Assembly (NCBI GenBank): GCA_021798985.1
Contig: JAJZBI010000030.1
Location: 1-42,704, forward strand
From: Actinomycetes bacterium
GTDB taxonomy: Bacteria > Actinomycetota > Acidimicrobiia > Acidimicrobiales > Bog-793
DNA length: 42,704 nucleotides
Direction of reading: 5' to 3'
Below, piece after piece: positions 8,101 to 16,273 of this stretch; the stretch's first letter is position 1; each line of letters opens with the position of its first letter. The translations under genes and the position numbers were made by a program. The notes under the pieces are model-generated. The model had not been told where the DNA came from. It searched no databases and saw nothing but the letters and a program-made list of their open reading frames with translations.

Positions 8101-8834
8101 GGCGCGCCCTCCTTGGCGCCGGGATGGCCGAGCGCAACGAGGAACTCGCCGGTCTCGGCGAGCGCCTCGGGGGTGCCGATCTCATAGAAGCGCTCGGTCG
8201 CCTCGTAGCCACAAAGCGCCGAGTCCGCCGCCAGGCGGTGGTGCAGGCTGGCGAGGTCGCGCGCACCGGGCGCGAGCTTGATTGCTTCGGCGCTGAGGCC
8301 TCCCAGGCCGTAGTCGATGTAGTCCATGTCGGCGCTGGGGTGCTCTTTGTCGTAGGCCGTCACGAGCCGGCCGTCGAAGGCGGCATTGGAGGCCCCCCAG
8401 CGTCCGGCGTTGTGCAGCACGCACATCAGCGCCGGGGCGCCAGAGCGGACCCAGGCGGCATTCGCCTCGCGGTAGTCGACGCGCAGGTAGGTGTCACCGT
8501 AGAGGTACAAGAAGCGCTCGCCGAGCAGCGGCAGGGCCCTGCGGATCGCGCCGAGCGTCCCCTCGAGCCCTGGGGCGTCGCAGGAGTACGCGATCTCGAG
8601 CCCGTAGCGGGCGGTCCCGACGCTTGACTGGATCAGCTCGCCCAGGTGGCCGACGCAGATGACGACGCGGCGCGCCCCGTTGGCGGCGAGCAGTTCGAGC
8701 TGGTGGAAGACGAACGGCCTCCCCGCCACCTCGACGAGCGCCTTTGGTACCTTGGCGCTGATCGCACCAAGACGCGTGCCGAGGCCCCCGGCGAGGATGC
8801 AGATCGGCGGCAGCTCGCCGCCCGAGCCGGCCAC
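8091..8834 (-). CDS. Sugar-phosphate nucleotidyltransferase, HddC-like
   Basis: The 247-residue enzyme has the nucleotidyltransferase signature ILAGGLGTRLG at 13-23 and a lysine-containing KVPKALVEVAGRPF stretch at 28-41. YGDTYLRVDY, near 116-125, supplies the metal-binding aspartate, and IDYGLGGLS lies further on. It transfers a nucleoside monophosphate to a sugar 1-phosphate. Size and sequence most resemble D-glycero-alpha-D-manno-heptose 1-phosphate guanylyltransferase (HddC) and related short enzymes lacking the left-handed beta-helix domain. An HddA-like kinase three genes upstream supports a heptose substrate, but the nucleotide (GDP, CDP or dTDP) cannot be read from sequence by eye. 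The start is GTG, three bases after the SDR stop. Confidence 0.88.
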   Translation of the reverse strand: MAGSGGELPPICILAGGLGTRLGAISAKVPKALVEVAGRPFVFHQLELLAANGARRVVICVGHLGELIQSSVGTARYGLEIAYSCDAPGLEGTLGAIRRALPLLGERFLYLYGDTYLRVDYREANAAWVRSGAPALMCVLHNAGRWGASNAAFDGRLVTAYDKEHPSADMDYIDYGLGGLSAEAIKLAPGARDLASLHHRLAADSALCGYEATERFYEIGTPEALAETGEFLVALGHPGAKEGAPWR

Positions 8835-8837
8835 CGC

Positions 8838-9698
8838 TCAGTCCTTGCCGGGCAGCGCAGCGAAGAACTGGTCGTCGATGCGGCGCAACGTGGCGAGATC
8901 GGGCGTGCTGGCGAGGCGTGCCTGGAACTCGGGCTCGCGCCAGGGGTCCCAGCGGGCGCTCAGCAGCTTGCCGGTGATCGGCGCGGAGCGTGGCGAGAGC
9001 AGGTAGGCGGTCAGCTCGGCGGCGAGCTCGGGCGGGTCCCCGCCGCCGGATTGCAGCGCGCTTCTCGTGCGCTCGAAGTACGCGGCGCCGACGAGCTCTG
9101 GACCCGCCGCGAGCGTCTCCTCGTGCATCTCGCTCATGACAAAGCCGGGGGCGACCGCATTGGCGCGCACGTGGCTCGGGGCGAGCTCGAGCGCCAGGTT
9201 CTCAGTGAGGCGGACCACGGCGGCCTTGGAGGCGGCATAGGCGTCAAAGCGCGCGAACGGCCCGGTCGCCCCGCCGCCCGAGAAGGTCACGATCGAGCCG
9301 CCCTCGGCGCGAAGCGCCGCGAGGCAGGAGGTGACCGCGCACAGCGTGCCGACGACGTTCACGTCCAAGGTGCGCCGGAAGGCCTCGATCGCGTACGTGC
9401 CCACCGGCCCGATCGGCGACAAGATGCCCGCCGCGGTGACGAGGCCGTGAAGCGGCCCGTCGCCGAGCACCGCCGGCAGGTGGGCTCGCCACGCCGCCTC
9501 GTCGGCGACGTCGATGGCGAGGCTGCGGTGCGGCCCGCCCGGCAGGCCCGCGGCGACGCGCTCGAGCGCCTCGGGAGAGCGGGCGATCAGCACGACCTCG
9601 GCGCCCGCGCGGGCGAGCTCGCCGGCGACCACCGAGCCGATGCCGCGGCTCGCGCCGGTGACGACGACGCGACGGCCCCTCAGGTCCTCCACGCGCAC
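8838..9698 (-). CDS. Short-chain dehydrogenase/reductase (SDR)
   Basis: The 286-residue product is a classical SDR. It has the cofactor loop TGASRGIG at 14-21, an NVVG-like stretch near 114-117, a serine near 140 and the catalytic Y154-x-x-x-K158. It oxidises or reduces a hydroxyl/keto group with NAD(P). Within the sugar operon it may act on a sugar or nucleotide sugar, but the substrate is unknown. The C-terminal part (about 190-270, including a PITGKLLSARWDPWREPEF stretch) resembles SDRs of polysaccharide clusters. The start is GTG. Gaps to both neighbours are 3-6 bases, so it is clearly co-transcribed with them. Confidence 0.9.
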   Translation of the reverse strand: MRVEDLRGRRVVVTGASRGIGSVVAGELARAGAEVVLIARSPEALERVAAGLPGGPHRSLAIDVADEAAWRAHLPAVLGDGPLHGLVTAAGILSPIGPVGTYAIEAFRRTLDVNVVGTLCAVTSCLAALRAEGGSIVTFSGGGATGPFARFDAYAASKAAVVRLTENLALELAPSHVRANAVAPGFVMSEMHEETLAAGPELVGAAYFERTRSALQSGGGDPPELAAELTAYLLSPRSAPITGKLLSARWDPWREPEFQARLASTPDLATLRRIDDQFFAALPGKD

Positions 9699-9704
9699 CG
9701 ACCT

Positions 9705-10706
9705 CTAGGCCCGCTCGGCGCGCGGACGGCGCCCCTGGGCCTGCTCGACGATCGACCACGCGTAGCGCGCGGATGCCAGATCACCGAGCAGCTCGCCGCC
9801 ACCGGCGTCGACGGCGGAGCGGAAGTGACGCCACTCTGCAGCAAAAGAGTCGTCGCGCTCGGGGTAGCGCACCTCTTCGACGTCGGGCGGGCCGAGCTCG
9901 GGTCGCATCGCGTAGATGCGCAGCACCTGGCTGCCATAGGAGCGCACCAGGCCCTCGACCGCGAACTTGGCGCGCTCGCAGGCGATCTCGAGGGAGAACG
10001 TGTTCTTCCACTCGGTCCAGCTGACCGCCAACAGCGCGAACGGCGAACCCACGCCCACGCCGCCTTGCTCGCCGAGCATCAGCACTGCGTTGTCGTCGAC
10101 GGGGGCGTCCCAGAACTGGGTGCGCACCATCGCGTGGTCCAGGGGAAGCTCGCCGAGCAGCCAGTAGCTGAGGTCGAGCAGGTGCATCCCCTGGTCGACG
10201 ATCTCGCCGCCGCCGGACAGCTCGGGATCGGCGCGCCACTCGCGTTCGTAGCCGAGGCGGCCGCCGTGTCCATAGCGGCCGCGCAGCGACAGCACCGGGC
10301 CGTAGCGGCCCGAGCGCGCCTCGGTGATGGCGCGGGCGATGCCGGGGTGGAAGCGGTGGTTGAAGCCCACCTTCACGAGCTTTGCGGTGCGCGTCGCCGC
10401 CGCCTCGATGCGCTCGATCCCCGCGACGCCCACGCCGCCGGGCTTCTCGACGAGCACGTGCGCGCCCGCTTCGAGCGCCGCCACTGCGAGCTCGGGGAGG
10501 TCCCGGTGGGTCGTGGCGACCACGACCACCTCGGGCGCCTCCGCCAACAGCGACGCGACGTCGGCGCACGCCTTGGCGCCGTGCGCGTCGGCCAGCCGAT
10601 CGCTCGCCGTGCGGTCGACGTCGAAGCAGGCGACGAGCTCGTCACCTTGGAGCGCTTCGGCCCGCTTGTTGCCGATCAGGCCGCAGCCGATGATCCCGAC
10701 GCGCAT
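9705..10706 (-). CDS. Gfo/Idh/MocA family sugar oxidoreductase
   Basis: The 333-residue enzyme has an N-terminal NAD(P)-binding Rossmann fold (VGIIGCGLIGNKRA at 3-16) and the family's conserved EKPGG at 87-91, which holds the catalytic lysine 88. GGGEIVDQGMHLLDL, at 165-179, provides Asp171 and His175. The family dehydrogenates or isomerises sugars and nucleotide sugars. Here it probably modifies the operon's sugar product; the exact substrate is unknown. The C-terminal alpha/beta domain is complete and the length is normal. It sits 9 bases after the kinase gene and 6 bases before the SDR gene. Confidence 0.92.
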   Translation of the reverse strand: MRVGIIGCGLIGNKRAEALQGDELVACFDVDRTASDRLADAHGAKACADVASLLAEAPEVVVVATTHRDLPELAVAALEAGAHVLVEKPGGVGVAGIERIEAAATRTAKLVKVGFNHRFHPGIARAITEARSGRYGPVLSLRGRYGHGGRLGYEREWRADPELSGGGEIVDQGMHLLDLSYWLLGELPLDHAMVRTQFWDAPVDDNAVLMLGEQGGVGVGSPFALLAVSWTEWKNTFSLEIACERAKFAVEGLVRSYGSQVLRIYAMRPELGPPDVEEVRYPERDDSFAAEWRHFRSAVDAGGGELLGDLASARYAWSIVEQAQGRRPRAERA

Positions 10707-10715
10707 CGCCCTCCC

Positions 10716-11702
10716 TCAGGCGTTCTCGGTGGCGAAGGCGCCGCCGTACTCGAAGTTGAAGGGCAGCTCGGGAGCCTCCGCCTGCTGCATCGCGCGGCGC
10801 GTCTCTTCGGGGTTGGTGGAGTAGACGAGCAAGAAGCCGCCACCGCCGGCGCCGACGAGCTTGCCCCCGATCGCCCCGGCCTCCCGGGCGCGGGCATACA
10901 GCGAGTCGATGCGCTCGTCCGCCATGCCCGGCGAGCGCTTGCGCTTGTTCTCCCAGTGCTCGTGCATCAGCTGCGCATAGTCGTCGAGCTCGCCCTTCTC
11001 GAGGAGCGCGCGGCTCAGATAGCCCATCTCCTTGGTCCGGTCGAGGTTCGCCAGCATCGCCTCGTCGCCGCCGCTCGAGCGCTGGTGCTGGTCGTTCAAG
11101 ATCCTCGACGCCGAGCGTGCCTCGCCGGTGTAGAAGAGCAGGAGGCGATCGCGCAGGTGGGTGAGGGTCTCAGGGCGCAGCTCGATCGGCTCCACCTCGA
11201 CGGTGTCGTCGGGGTGGAAGGTGTAGGCGCAGATGCCGCCGTGGGCGGCGACGTACTGGTCCTGCTTGCCCACCGGCTCGCCGAGCACGTCGATCTCGAT
11301 CTGGCAGGCCGCCTCGGCGAGCGCAGCGGGCGTGCTCGCCTGGTAGCGCGCCTGGGACAGCGCCTTTAAGAGGCAGACGGTGTACGCGCCAGAGCTCCCC
11401 ATGCCCGTGCCGGCCGGGACGTCGGCCACCGAGGCGATCTCGATCGGGTCCCCGCGCCAGTGCCGGCGCAGGGTCTCGCGCAGGATCGGGTGGCGGATCT
11501 CGCCGATGTCGTCGACCTCTTCGATCTCGGAGTACTTCATGCGGTAGCGCCGCTGGAAGACCGTGTGGACGAACATGTAGACGTACTTGTCGATCGCCCC
11601 AGCAACGAGGAAGCCCCCGCGCTGGCGGTAGTAGGAGGGCAGGTCGGTGCCGCCCCCGCCAAGGGAGATCCGCAGGGGCGCCCGGCTGTAGACGACGCTC
11701 AT
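10716..11702 (-). CDS. GHMP kinase, D-glycero-D-manno-heptose 7-phosphate kinase (HddA)-like
   Basis: The 328-residue kinase begins MSVVYSRAPLRISLGGGGTD, the N-terminal signature of HddA-type sugar kinases. The GHMP ATP loop is PAGTGMGSSGAY at 96-107, and the C-terminal motif is KLVGAGGGGFLLVYS near 285-299. HddA phosphorylates the anomeric carbon of D-glycero-D-manno-heptose 7-phosphate on the way to GDP-heptose. Related kinases act on fucose or other sugars, so the substrate is inferred from the HddC-like and GmhA-like genes nearby. An open frame extends 31 codons further upstream. I chose the ATG at 11702 because it overlaps the epimerase stop as ATGA and starts the conserved domain. Confidence 0.9.
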   Translation of the reverse strand: MSVVYSRAPLRISLGGGGTDLPSYYRQRGGFLVAGAIDKYVYMFVHTVFQRRYRMKYSEIEEVDDIGEIRHPILRETLRRHWRGDPIEIASVADVPAGTGMGSSGAYTVCLLKALSQARYQASTPAALAEAACQIEIDVLGEPVGKQDQYVAAHGGICAYTFHPDDTVEVEPIELRPETLTHLRDRLLLFYTGEARSASRILNDQHQRSSGGDEAMLANLDRTKEMGYLSRALLEKGELDDYAQLMHEHWENKRKRSPGMADERIDSLYARAREAGAIGGKLVGAGGGGFLLVYSTNPEETRRAMQQAEAPELPFNFEYGGAFATENA

Positions 11703-12670
11703 GCGCGCACCTGCGGCTGCCAGACGTGCTCGTTGTGCTCGAGCCAGTCGACCGTCTTTCCGATCGCCTCGGCGATGGTGAGCCTCGGCGCCCACCCAAG
11801 CGAGCGGATCTTGGAGGTGTCGAGGCGGATGAGCGGACTGTCGCCGGCCCAGCCGCGCGCGCCGCCGGTGTGGCGAACGGTCGGCGAGCAGCCGAGCCGG
11901 TCGGTGATCAGCCCCAGCGACTCGTCCACGATCACGGTCTCGTCGGTGCCGAGGTTGTAGACGTGCGCCCCGCCCTCGCCTTCGTGGCGGGCGGCGGCGG
12001 TGAGGATCGCCTCGATGCAGTCCTGCACGTACAGGTACGACTTCTCCTGCTTGCCGTCCCCGAGCACGGTGATCGCTTTGGGGTCGTCCTTCAGCGAGCG
12101 GACGAAGTCGATGACGTGGCCGTGGGTGTAGCGCTCGCCGAGGATCGACACGAAGCGGCAGATCACCCCGGTGATCGAAAAGCCCGTGGCGTAGGCGGCG
12201 ATCAGGCCCTCGCAGGCGAGCTTGGAGGCTCCATACAGCGAGGTCTGGAGGGGAAAGGGCGCGTCCTCGGGCGTGGGGAAGACCTCGGGCTCGCCGTAGA
12301 CCGAGCCGGTCGAGGAGAAGACGATGTTGGCGACGCCCGCCTCGCGCATGGCCTCGAGGACCTTGGAGGTCGCGATCGTGTTCTGCTCGAGATCGAGCTG
12401 AGGGTGCTCGAGCCCGTGGCGGACGTCGGCGTTCGCCTGGAGGTGGAAGACCCAGTCGCAGCCGGCGAGGGCGTCCTCGAGCACCCCGGGGGAGAGCACG
12501 TCGCCCTCGACCAGGCGGAAGCGGGGATGCTCGGCGGCGTCGCGCAGGAACGCGCGCCGGCCCGTGCGGAAGTCGTCGAGCACGACAACCTCGACGCCGT
12601 CTGCGAGCAGGCGGTCGGCGAGGTTGCTGCCGATGAAGCCGGCTCCTCCCGTGATGCAGGCGCGCCTCAT
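11699..12670 (-). CDS. NAD-dependent nucleotide-sugar epimerase/dehydratase (extended SDR)
   Basis: The 323-residue product has TGGAGFIGS at 7-15, an aspartate-bearing VLDDF at 30-34 that suggests NAD use, SSTGSVYGEP near 119-128, and the catalytic pair Tyr146/Lys150 in YGASK. Length and motifs fit UDP-glucose 4-epimerase-like or GDP/dTDP-sugar 4,6-dehydratase-like enzymes. It probably epimerises or dehydrates the nucleotide sugar made by this operon. It shares a 4-base ATGA overlap with the downstream kinase gene and lies 64 bp after the transaldolase gene. The exact reaction cannot be told from the sequence alone. Confidence 0.92.
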   Translation of the reverse strand: MRRACITGGAGFIGSNLADRLLADGVEVVVLDDFRTGRRAFLRDAAEHPRFRLVEGDVLSPGVLEDALAGCDWVFHLQANADVRHGLEHPQLDLEQNTIATSKVLEAMREAGVANIVFSSTGSVYGEPEVFPTPEDAPFPLQTSLYGASKLACEGLIAAYATGFSITGVICRFVSILGERYTHGHVIDFVRSLKDDPKAITVLGDGKQEKSYLYVQDCIEAILTAAARHEGEGGAHVYNLGTDETVIVDESLGLITDRLGCSPTVRHTGGARGWAGDSPLIRLDTSKIRSLGWAPRLTIAEAIGKTVDWLEHNEHVWQPQVRA

Positions 12671-12734
12671 CGGCTCATGATCTCCTTGGGGTCTTGGGCG
12701 ATGGCGAGGCGATGCAGCCGCCGATCGGCATCGC

Positions 12735-13445
12735 CTAGAGCTTGTAGCCGGCGGCCTCGGCGTCCCGGCGGAACATCCGCACCGTGTCGAGCGAGTACGC
12801 CTCGAGGTCGCGGCCGACGTCGCCGAGCTTGTTCAAGACGTCGTGGGTGACGGTGATGATGTGACACCCGATGCTGTTCGCCTGGAAGATGTTGAACACC
12901 TCGCGCGTGGACGCCCAGATGCACTCTGCCCGAGGGGCGTCCGCCATCACCTGCAGGGCGTCCTTGACGAGCGGGAGCGGGTCGACGCCGGTGTCCGCGA
13001 TGCGGCCGGCGAAGATCGAGATGTTCGACGGCGCCCCCTCGGCGAGCGCCGCGGTGACCGCCTCGACCTGGGCGAGGGTGAAAAGGCAGGTGACGTTGAC
13101 CTGGACGCCGTCGCTGGAGAGCTCGTGCACGAGGCCGGTGAGCGGCTCGCCCCGGGTCGTGGTGACCGGGATCTTCACATAGACGTTCGGGCCCCAGTCG
13201 CGGATCATGAGCGCCTGGCGGCGGATCTCTGGCTCCTCGTCGGCGAAGACCTCGAAGGAGATCGGGTGGGTCGAGATCTGCTCGAGCAGCGAGCGGGCGA
13301 AGGTCTCGTAGTCCGAGATGCCCGCCTTGCGCATGAGGGTCGGGTTCGTCGTGAAGCCCGAGATGCGCGGGTCGTCGGCGAACGCGAGGATCCCCTCGAG
13401 GTCCGCACCGTCGGCATAGATCTTCGTACGCAGGTCGGCGAGCAC
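12735..13445 (-). CDS. Transaldolase-family protein (fructose-6-phosphate aldolase-like size)
   Basis: The 236-residue protein has the short transaldolase/FSA barrel. FTTNPTLMRKAG lies at 31-42, the Schiff-base Lys91 is in VYVKIPVT, VNVTCLFTLAQ lies near 117-127, and SIFAGRIADTG lies near 143-153. Family members transfer dihydroxyacetone units or cleave ketose phosphates. In this cluster it could supply or use sedoheptulose 7-phosphate, the precursor of heptose sugars, but that is inference. I start it at GTG 13445 because this opens the conserved LADLRTKIYADG. The longer open frame running to 14210 is only the unused frame of the neighbouring methyltransferase. Confidence 0.9.
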   Translation of the reverse strand: MLADLRTKIYADGADLEGILAFADDPRISGFTTNPTLMRKAGISDYETFARSLLEQISTHPISFEVFADEEPEIRRQALMIRDWGPNVYVKIPVTTTRGEPLTGLVHELSSDGVQVNVTCLFTLAQVEAVTAALAEGAPSNISIFAGRIADTGVDPLPLVKDALQVMADAPRAECIWASTREVFNIFQANSIGCHIITVTHDVLNKLGDVGRDLEAYSLDTVRMFRRDAEAAGYKL

Positions 13446-13492
13446 TGCGCCGGATGGTACCAGCCGACCCCCCGGCTCCTGGCTGCGGGCGC

Positions 13493-14149
13493 TCAAGCAC
13501 CCGCCGGTCGGCGGGCGATCACCGTCACGAGGGGCGGCAAGATGACCGCGTCGTCGCCGGGGTCCACACCGGTCAGGTCCTCGAGGTAGCGCGCGACCGG
13601 CCCGGGCCCGGCGCCCGCGGGCGATTCGGCCCAGGCGTCGACGAGCTCGAGGCCGACGCCTCGCACGAGCGACGGCAGCTCGGCGCCGAGATCGGGATGG
13701 CGGGCGCCAGGCATCGACATCGCAACGCCGCCCACCCGCCCACCTGAGGTGATGGGCTCCTGCGCGACGAGGAAGCCGCCGGGGGCGAGCGCGGCGGCGA
13801 GCTTGGTGAGCACGAGGCGCGGGTCGATCACATGGAGGAGCAGGAAGCGGCAGAAGGCCAGGTCGACGGGCTCGGGCAGGCGGAGCTCCTCCGCGGCCTG
13901 GGTGATGGCGACGACCTGGGCGACCTGGCGCGCCGCCGCGGCCGCGGCGACCTCGTCCCGGGCACGGGGGTCGCTGTCGACGGCGTAGACGCGCCCGCCG
14001 GTGCCGAGGACCTCGGCGAGGGCGACGGACACGTCGCCGGCACCGGCGCCGACGTCGACGCAGGTCTTGCCCGTGAGGTCGCCGATGCGCTCGAGCGCGG
14101 TGGCGAGCGGACGGCGGTAGACGTCGTTGCGAAGACCGAGCTCGGGCAC
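13493..14149 (-). CDS. Class I SAM-dependent methyltransferase
   Basis: The 218-residue enzyme has motif I CVDVGAGAGDVS at 30-41, an acidic AVDSDPRA near 55-62, and FCRFLLLHVIDP followed by LAPGGFLVAQEP near 98-133. These belong to the UbiE/Methyltransf_11-type fold. The substrate is unknown. It lies 47 bp upstream of the transaldolase gene on the same strand and may be the first gene of the sugar operon. It diverges from the gene at 14197 across 47 bp, so promoters for both directions must be packed there or inside the genes. The start is GTG. Confidence 0.85.
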   Translation of the reverse strand: MPELGLRNDVYRRPLATALERIGDLTGKTCVDVGAGAGDVSVALAEVLGTGGRVYAVDSDPRARDEVAAAAAARQVAQVVAITQAAEELRLPEPVDLAFCRFLLLHVIDPRLVLTKLAAALAPGGFLVAQEPITSGGRVGGVAMSMPGARHPDLGAELPSLVRGVGLELVDAWAESPAGAGPGPVARYLEDLTGVDPGDDAVILPPLVTVIARRPAGA

Positions 14150-14196
14150 CGGCCAAACTTACGCGCCCTGCCGGCGCGCCCAGTAGGGTTCCGGCG

Positions 14197-14622
14197 ATGC
14201 GGGTGACCATGTTGTTGTGCGACGCGGCCCAGGTGGCCGATGGAAAGCTCTATGTCCTCGGCGGTGGCTGGAGCCTGATCGGCCCGGACCCGATGCCGTC
14301 GGCCATCGCCCTCAAGATCGACGTCGAGTGGAACGAGATCGACCAGCCCCACCACTGGGAGCTCTTCCTCGTCGACGAGGACGGCAACCCGGTGATCGCC
14401 GAGGGCCTGGAGGGCCCCCAGGCGATCGAGGTGCGGGGCGACTTCGAGGTCGGCCGGCCCGTCGCGGTGCCCGAGGGGAGCCCGGTCGACGTGGCGCTGG
14501 CCTTGAACTTCGGGCCGCTCCCGCTCGCCAGCGGTGCCCGCTATCGCTGGAACCTCGTCATCGACGGCACGGCGAGCGACGAGTGGTCCCTCTCGTTCTC
14601 GACGCGCCCCCGCGAGGCCTGA
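14197..14622 (+). CDS. Small conserved actinobacterial protein of unknown function (DUF6941-like)
   Basis: The 141-residue protein starts MRVTMLLCDAAQVADGKLYVLGGGW. The D-A-A-x-x-x-x-G-K-L-Y-x-L-G-G-G-W pattern is one I associate with a small actinobacterial family (DUF6941). It has no signal peptide and no membrane segment. Alternating beta-like stretches (ELFLVDEDGNPV, YRWNLVIDG) suggest a compact beta-sandwich. The function is unknown. It is followed directly by mutY, whose start overlaps its end, so they may be co-transcribed. Confidence 0.8.
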   Translation: MRVTMLLCDAAQVADGKLYVLGGGWSLIGPDPMPSAIALKIDVEWNEIDQPHHWELFLVDEDGNPVIAEGLEGPQAIEVRGDFEVGRPVAVPEGSPVDVALALNFGPLPLASGARYRWNLVIDGTASDEWSLSFSTRPREA

Positions 14623-15524
14623 GCTCGCCGAGCGCGGTCGATCGCGCCGACCTCGTCGGTCGGCTGGCGAGCTGGTGGCGGGGCGGCCCGCGTGCCGAGC
14701 GCGACGCGCTCCCCTGGCGGGCCACCCGGGATCCCTGGGCCGTCCTCGTCTCCGAGGCGATGCTCGCCCAGACCCAGGCGGCCCGGGTCGCCGAGCGCTA
14801 CCCCGAGTTCCTCGCAGCCTTCCCGACGCCTCGGGCGATGGCCGAATCCGGCGTGGCGGCCGTGATCCGCGCCTGGTCCGGCCTCGGCTACAACCGGCGG
14901 GCGCTCGCGCTGTTCCGCCTCGCCGAGCGGCTCGTCGCGTCCCACGGCGAGGCCGTGCCGGCGAGCCTCGACGAGCTGTTAGCCCTGCCCGGCGTCGGCC
15001 CCTACACGGCGCGGGCGGTGCTCGCCTTTGCCTTCGAGGAGCGCGTCGGTGTGGTCGACACCAATATCGCGCGGGTGCTGGCGCGCGCCGTCGCCGGGGC
15101 ACCGCTTCGCCCGGCCCCCGCCCAGCGCCTGGCGGACGCACTCGTGACGGGCCCGCCGCGGGAGTGGAACCTCGCCTTGATGGACTTCGGCGCGCTGGTC
15201 TGCCGGGCTCGGGACCCGCGCTGTGGATCGTGCCCGCTCGCCGAGCACGCCTGTGCGTGGCAGGCCGCGCGCCGCGCCGGTGAGGCCGTCACGGACCCGG
15301 CGCGCGCCCGGTCCGGCACGGCGCCCCCAGCGGCCCGCTTTGTGGGCTCGGACCGAGAGCTGCGCGGCCGACTGCTGCGTGCGGCGTGCAGCGGGGCGGT
15401 GCGACTGGAGGCGGCGACGCTGTCGGACCTCGATGCCGTTCGCCTCGCCGCGCTCGCCGCGGCGCTCGTCGCCGAGGGCCTGCTCGCCCGGACCGAGGAC
15501 GGCGCGCTCACCCTGCCGCGCTGA
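14583..15524 (+). CDS. mutY: A/G-specific adenine glycosylase MutY (short actinobacterial form)
   Basis: MutY removes adenine mispaired with 8-oxoguanine. Counted from GTG 14583 the protein has Glu58 in VSEAMLAQTQ, the helix-hairpin-helix LPGVGPYTA at about 136-144 and catalytic Asp159 in VVDTNIARV. The [4Fe-4S] cysteines read C-x6-C-x2-C-x6-C (CRARDPRCGSCPLAEHAC), one residue longer in the last gap than the usual x5. The NUDIX-like 8-oxoG recognition domain of long MutYs is absent; only a short alanine-rich tail follows. The start is uncertain. GTG 14583 overlaps the previous gene by 40 bases, while CTG 14619 overlaps its stop as CTGA and sits closer to the conserved domain. Confidence 0.9.
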   Translation: MVPLVLDAPPRGLSSPSAVDRADLVGRLASWWRGGPRAERDALPWRATRDPWAVLVSEAMLAQTQAARVAERYPEFLAAFPTPRAMAESGVAAVIRAWSGLGYNRRALALFRLAERLVASHGEAVPASLDELLALPGVGPYTARAVLAFAFEERVGVVDTNIARVLARAVAGAPLRPAPAQRLADALVTGPPREWNLALMDFGALVCRARDPRCGSCPLAEHACAWQAARRAGEAVTDPARARSGTAPPAARFVGSDRELRGRLLRAACSGAVRLEAATLSDLDAVRLAALAAALVAEGLLARTEDGALTLPR

Positions 15525-15563
15525 GCCCAGCCGGCCTCGGCGCCCATGCGCCGAGCCCTATTG

Positions 15564-15597
15564 TCAGGCGTCCGTCGCATTCTCAGGCGTCCGTCGC
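15564..15597. repeat. 15-bp direct repeat, period 19, upstream of the RmlC-like gene
   Basis: TCAGGCGTCCGTCGC occurs at 15564-15578 and 15583-15597 in the 106-bp gap between mutY and the RmlC-like gene. A two-turn spacing of identical boxes in front of a gene could be a regulator site, or simply a slippage duplication. Confidence 0.8.
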
Positions 15598-15630
15598 GCT
15601 CGCGGCGACACGTGGAAGGGTGGTTGTGCC

Positions 15631-16185
15631 GTGGCCGAGATCGTCGAGTCGCCCGTGATCAAAGACGTGCTCGTCGTCCATCCCGCTGTGCATCGTGACG
15701 AGCGGGGCCGGTTCATCGAGACCTACCGGCGATCGTGGTTCCCCCTCGGCCGGGAGATGGTCCAGGCGAATCGCTCCGACCGTGCCCAGGGCTCGGTCGT
15801 CGGCCTCCACTACCACCTGCACCAGGCGGACTACTGGTACGTGACGCGTGGCCGGGCGCTCGTCGTGCTGCACGACCTGCGGGTGGGCTCGCCCACCGAG
15901 GGCGGGACGCTCGAGCTCGAGATCGGCGACGAGGAGGAGCACGGGGTCTTCATCCCACCGGGCGTGGCGCACGGCTTCGGGGCACTGAGCGACCTCACCC
16001 TCACCTACCTGGTCGACGGCTACTACAACCCGTCCGACGAGCTCGGCGTGGCCTGGGACGACCCGGAGATCGCCGCCAACTGGCGGCTCGCCGACCCGGT
16101 CCTGTCGGCCCGTGACCGCGCCAACCCTCGCCGGTCTGCGCTCGAGGACGCACTCCGGCCCCGCTTCGGCCTGAGGACCCCATGA
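15631..16185 (+). CDS. RmlC-like dTDP-4-dehydrorhamnose 3,5-epimerase family protein
   Basis: The 184-residue cupin matches the RmlC family over its full length. GLHYHLHQADYWYV holds the catalytic-type histidine, HGVFIPPGVAHGF is the cupin core, YLVDGYYNPSDELGVAWDDP is near the C-terminus, and the NW follows. RmlC epimerises C3 and C5 of a 4-keto-6-deoxy nucleotide sugar. The lysine that usually follows the histidine motif (Q-x-K) is aspartate here (QAD), so it belongs to a variant subfamily whose activity may differ. No rmlA, B or D is in the window. The start is GTG 15631. The upstream open frame reaching back into mutY is non-coding. Confidence 0.85.
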   Translation: MAEIVESPVIKDVLVVHPAVHRDERGRFIETYRRSWFPLGREMVQANRSDRAQGSVVGLHYHLHQADYWYVTRGRALVVLHDLRVGSPTEGGTLELEIGDEEEHGVFIPPGVAHGFGALSDLTLTYLVDGYYNPSDELGVAWDDPEIAANWRLADPVLSARDRANPRRSALEDALRPRFGLRTP

Positions 16186-16273
16186 GCCAGGGCACCGCGA
16201 GCCCTCGCGCGCGAGGCGCGGCTCCGGTGCGGTTGAATGATGCGGTGAACGACCGGCGGAAGTCGGGGGACAG

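Noticed and set aside
12735-14210. A single 491-codon protein joining the transaldolase to a long N-terminal part
   Set aside because: The N-terminal part is the wrong frame of the methyltransferase at 13493-14149 and is Arg/Pro-rich. The transaldolase has its own GTG start.
14217-14618. N-terminal extension of MutY through the whole preceding gene
   Set aside because: This is the second frame of the DUF6941-like gene, Arg/Pro-rich and unlike MutY.
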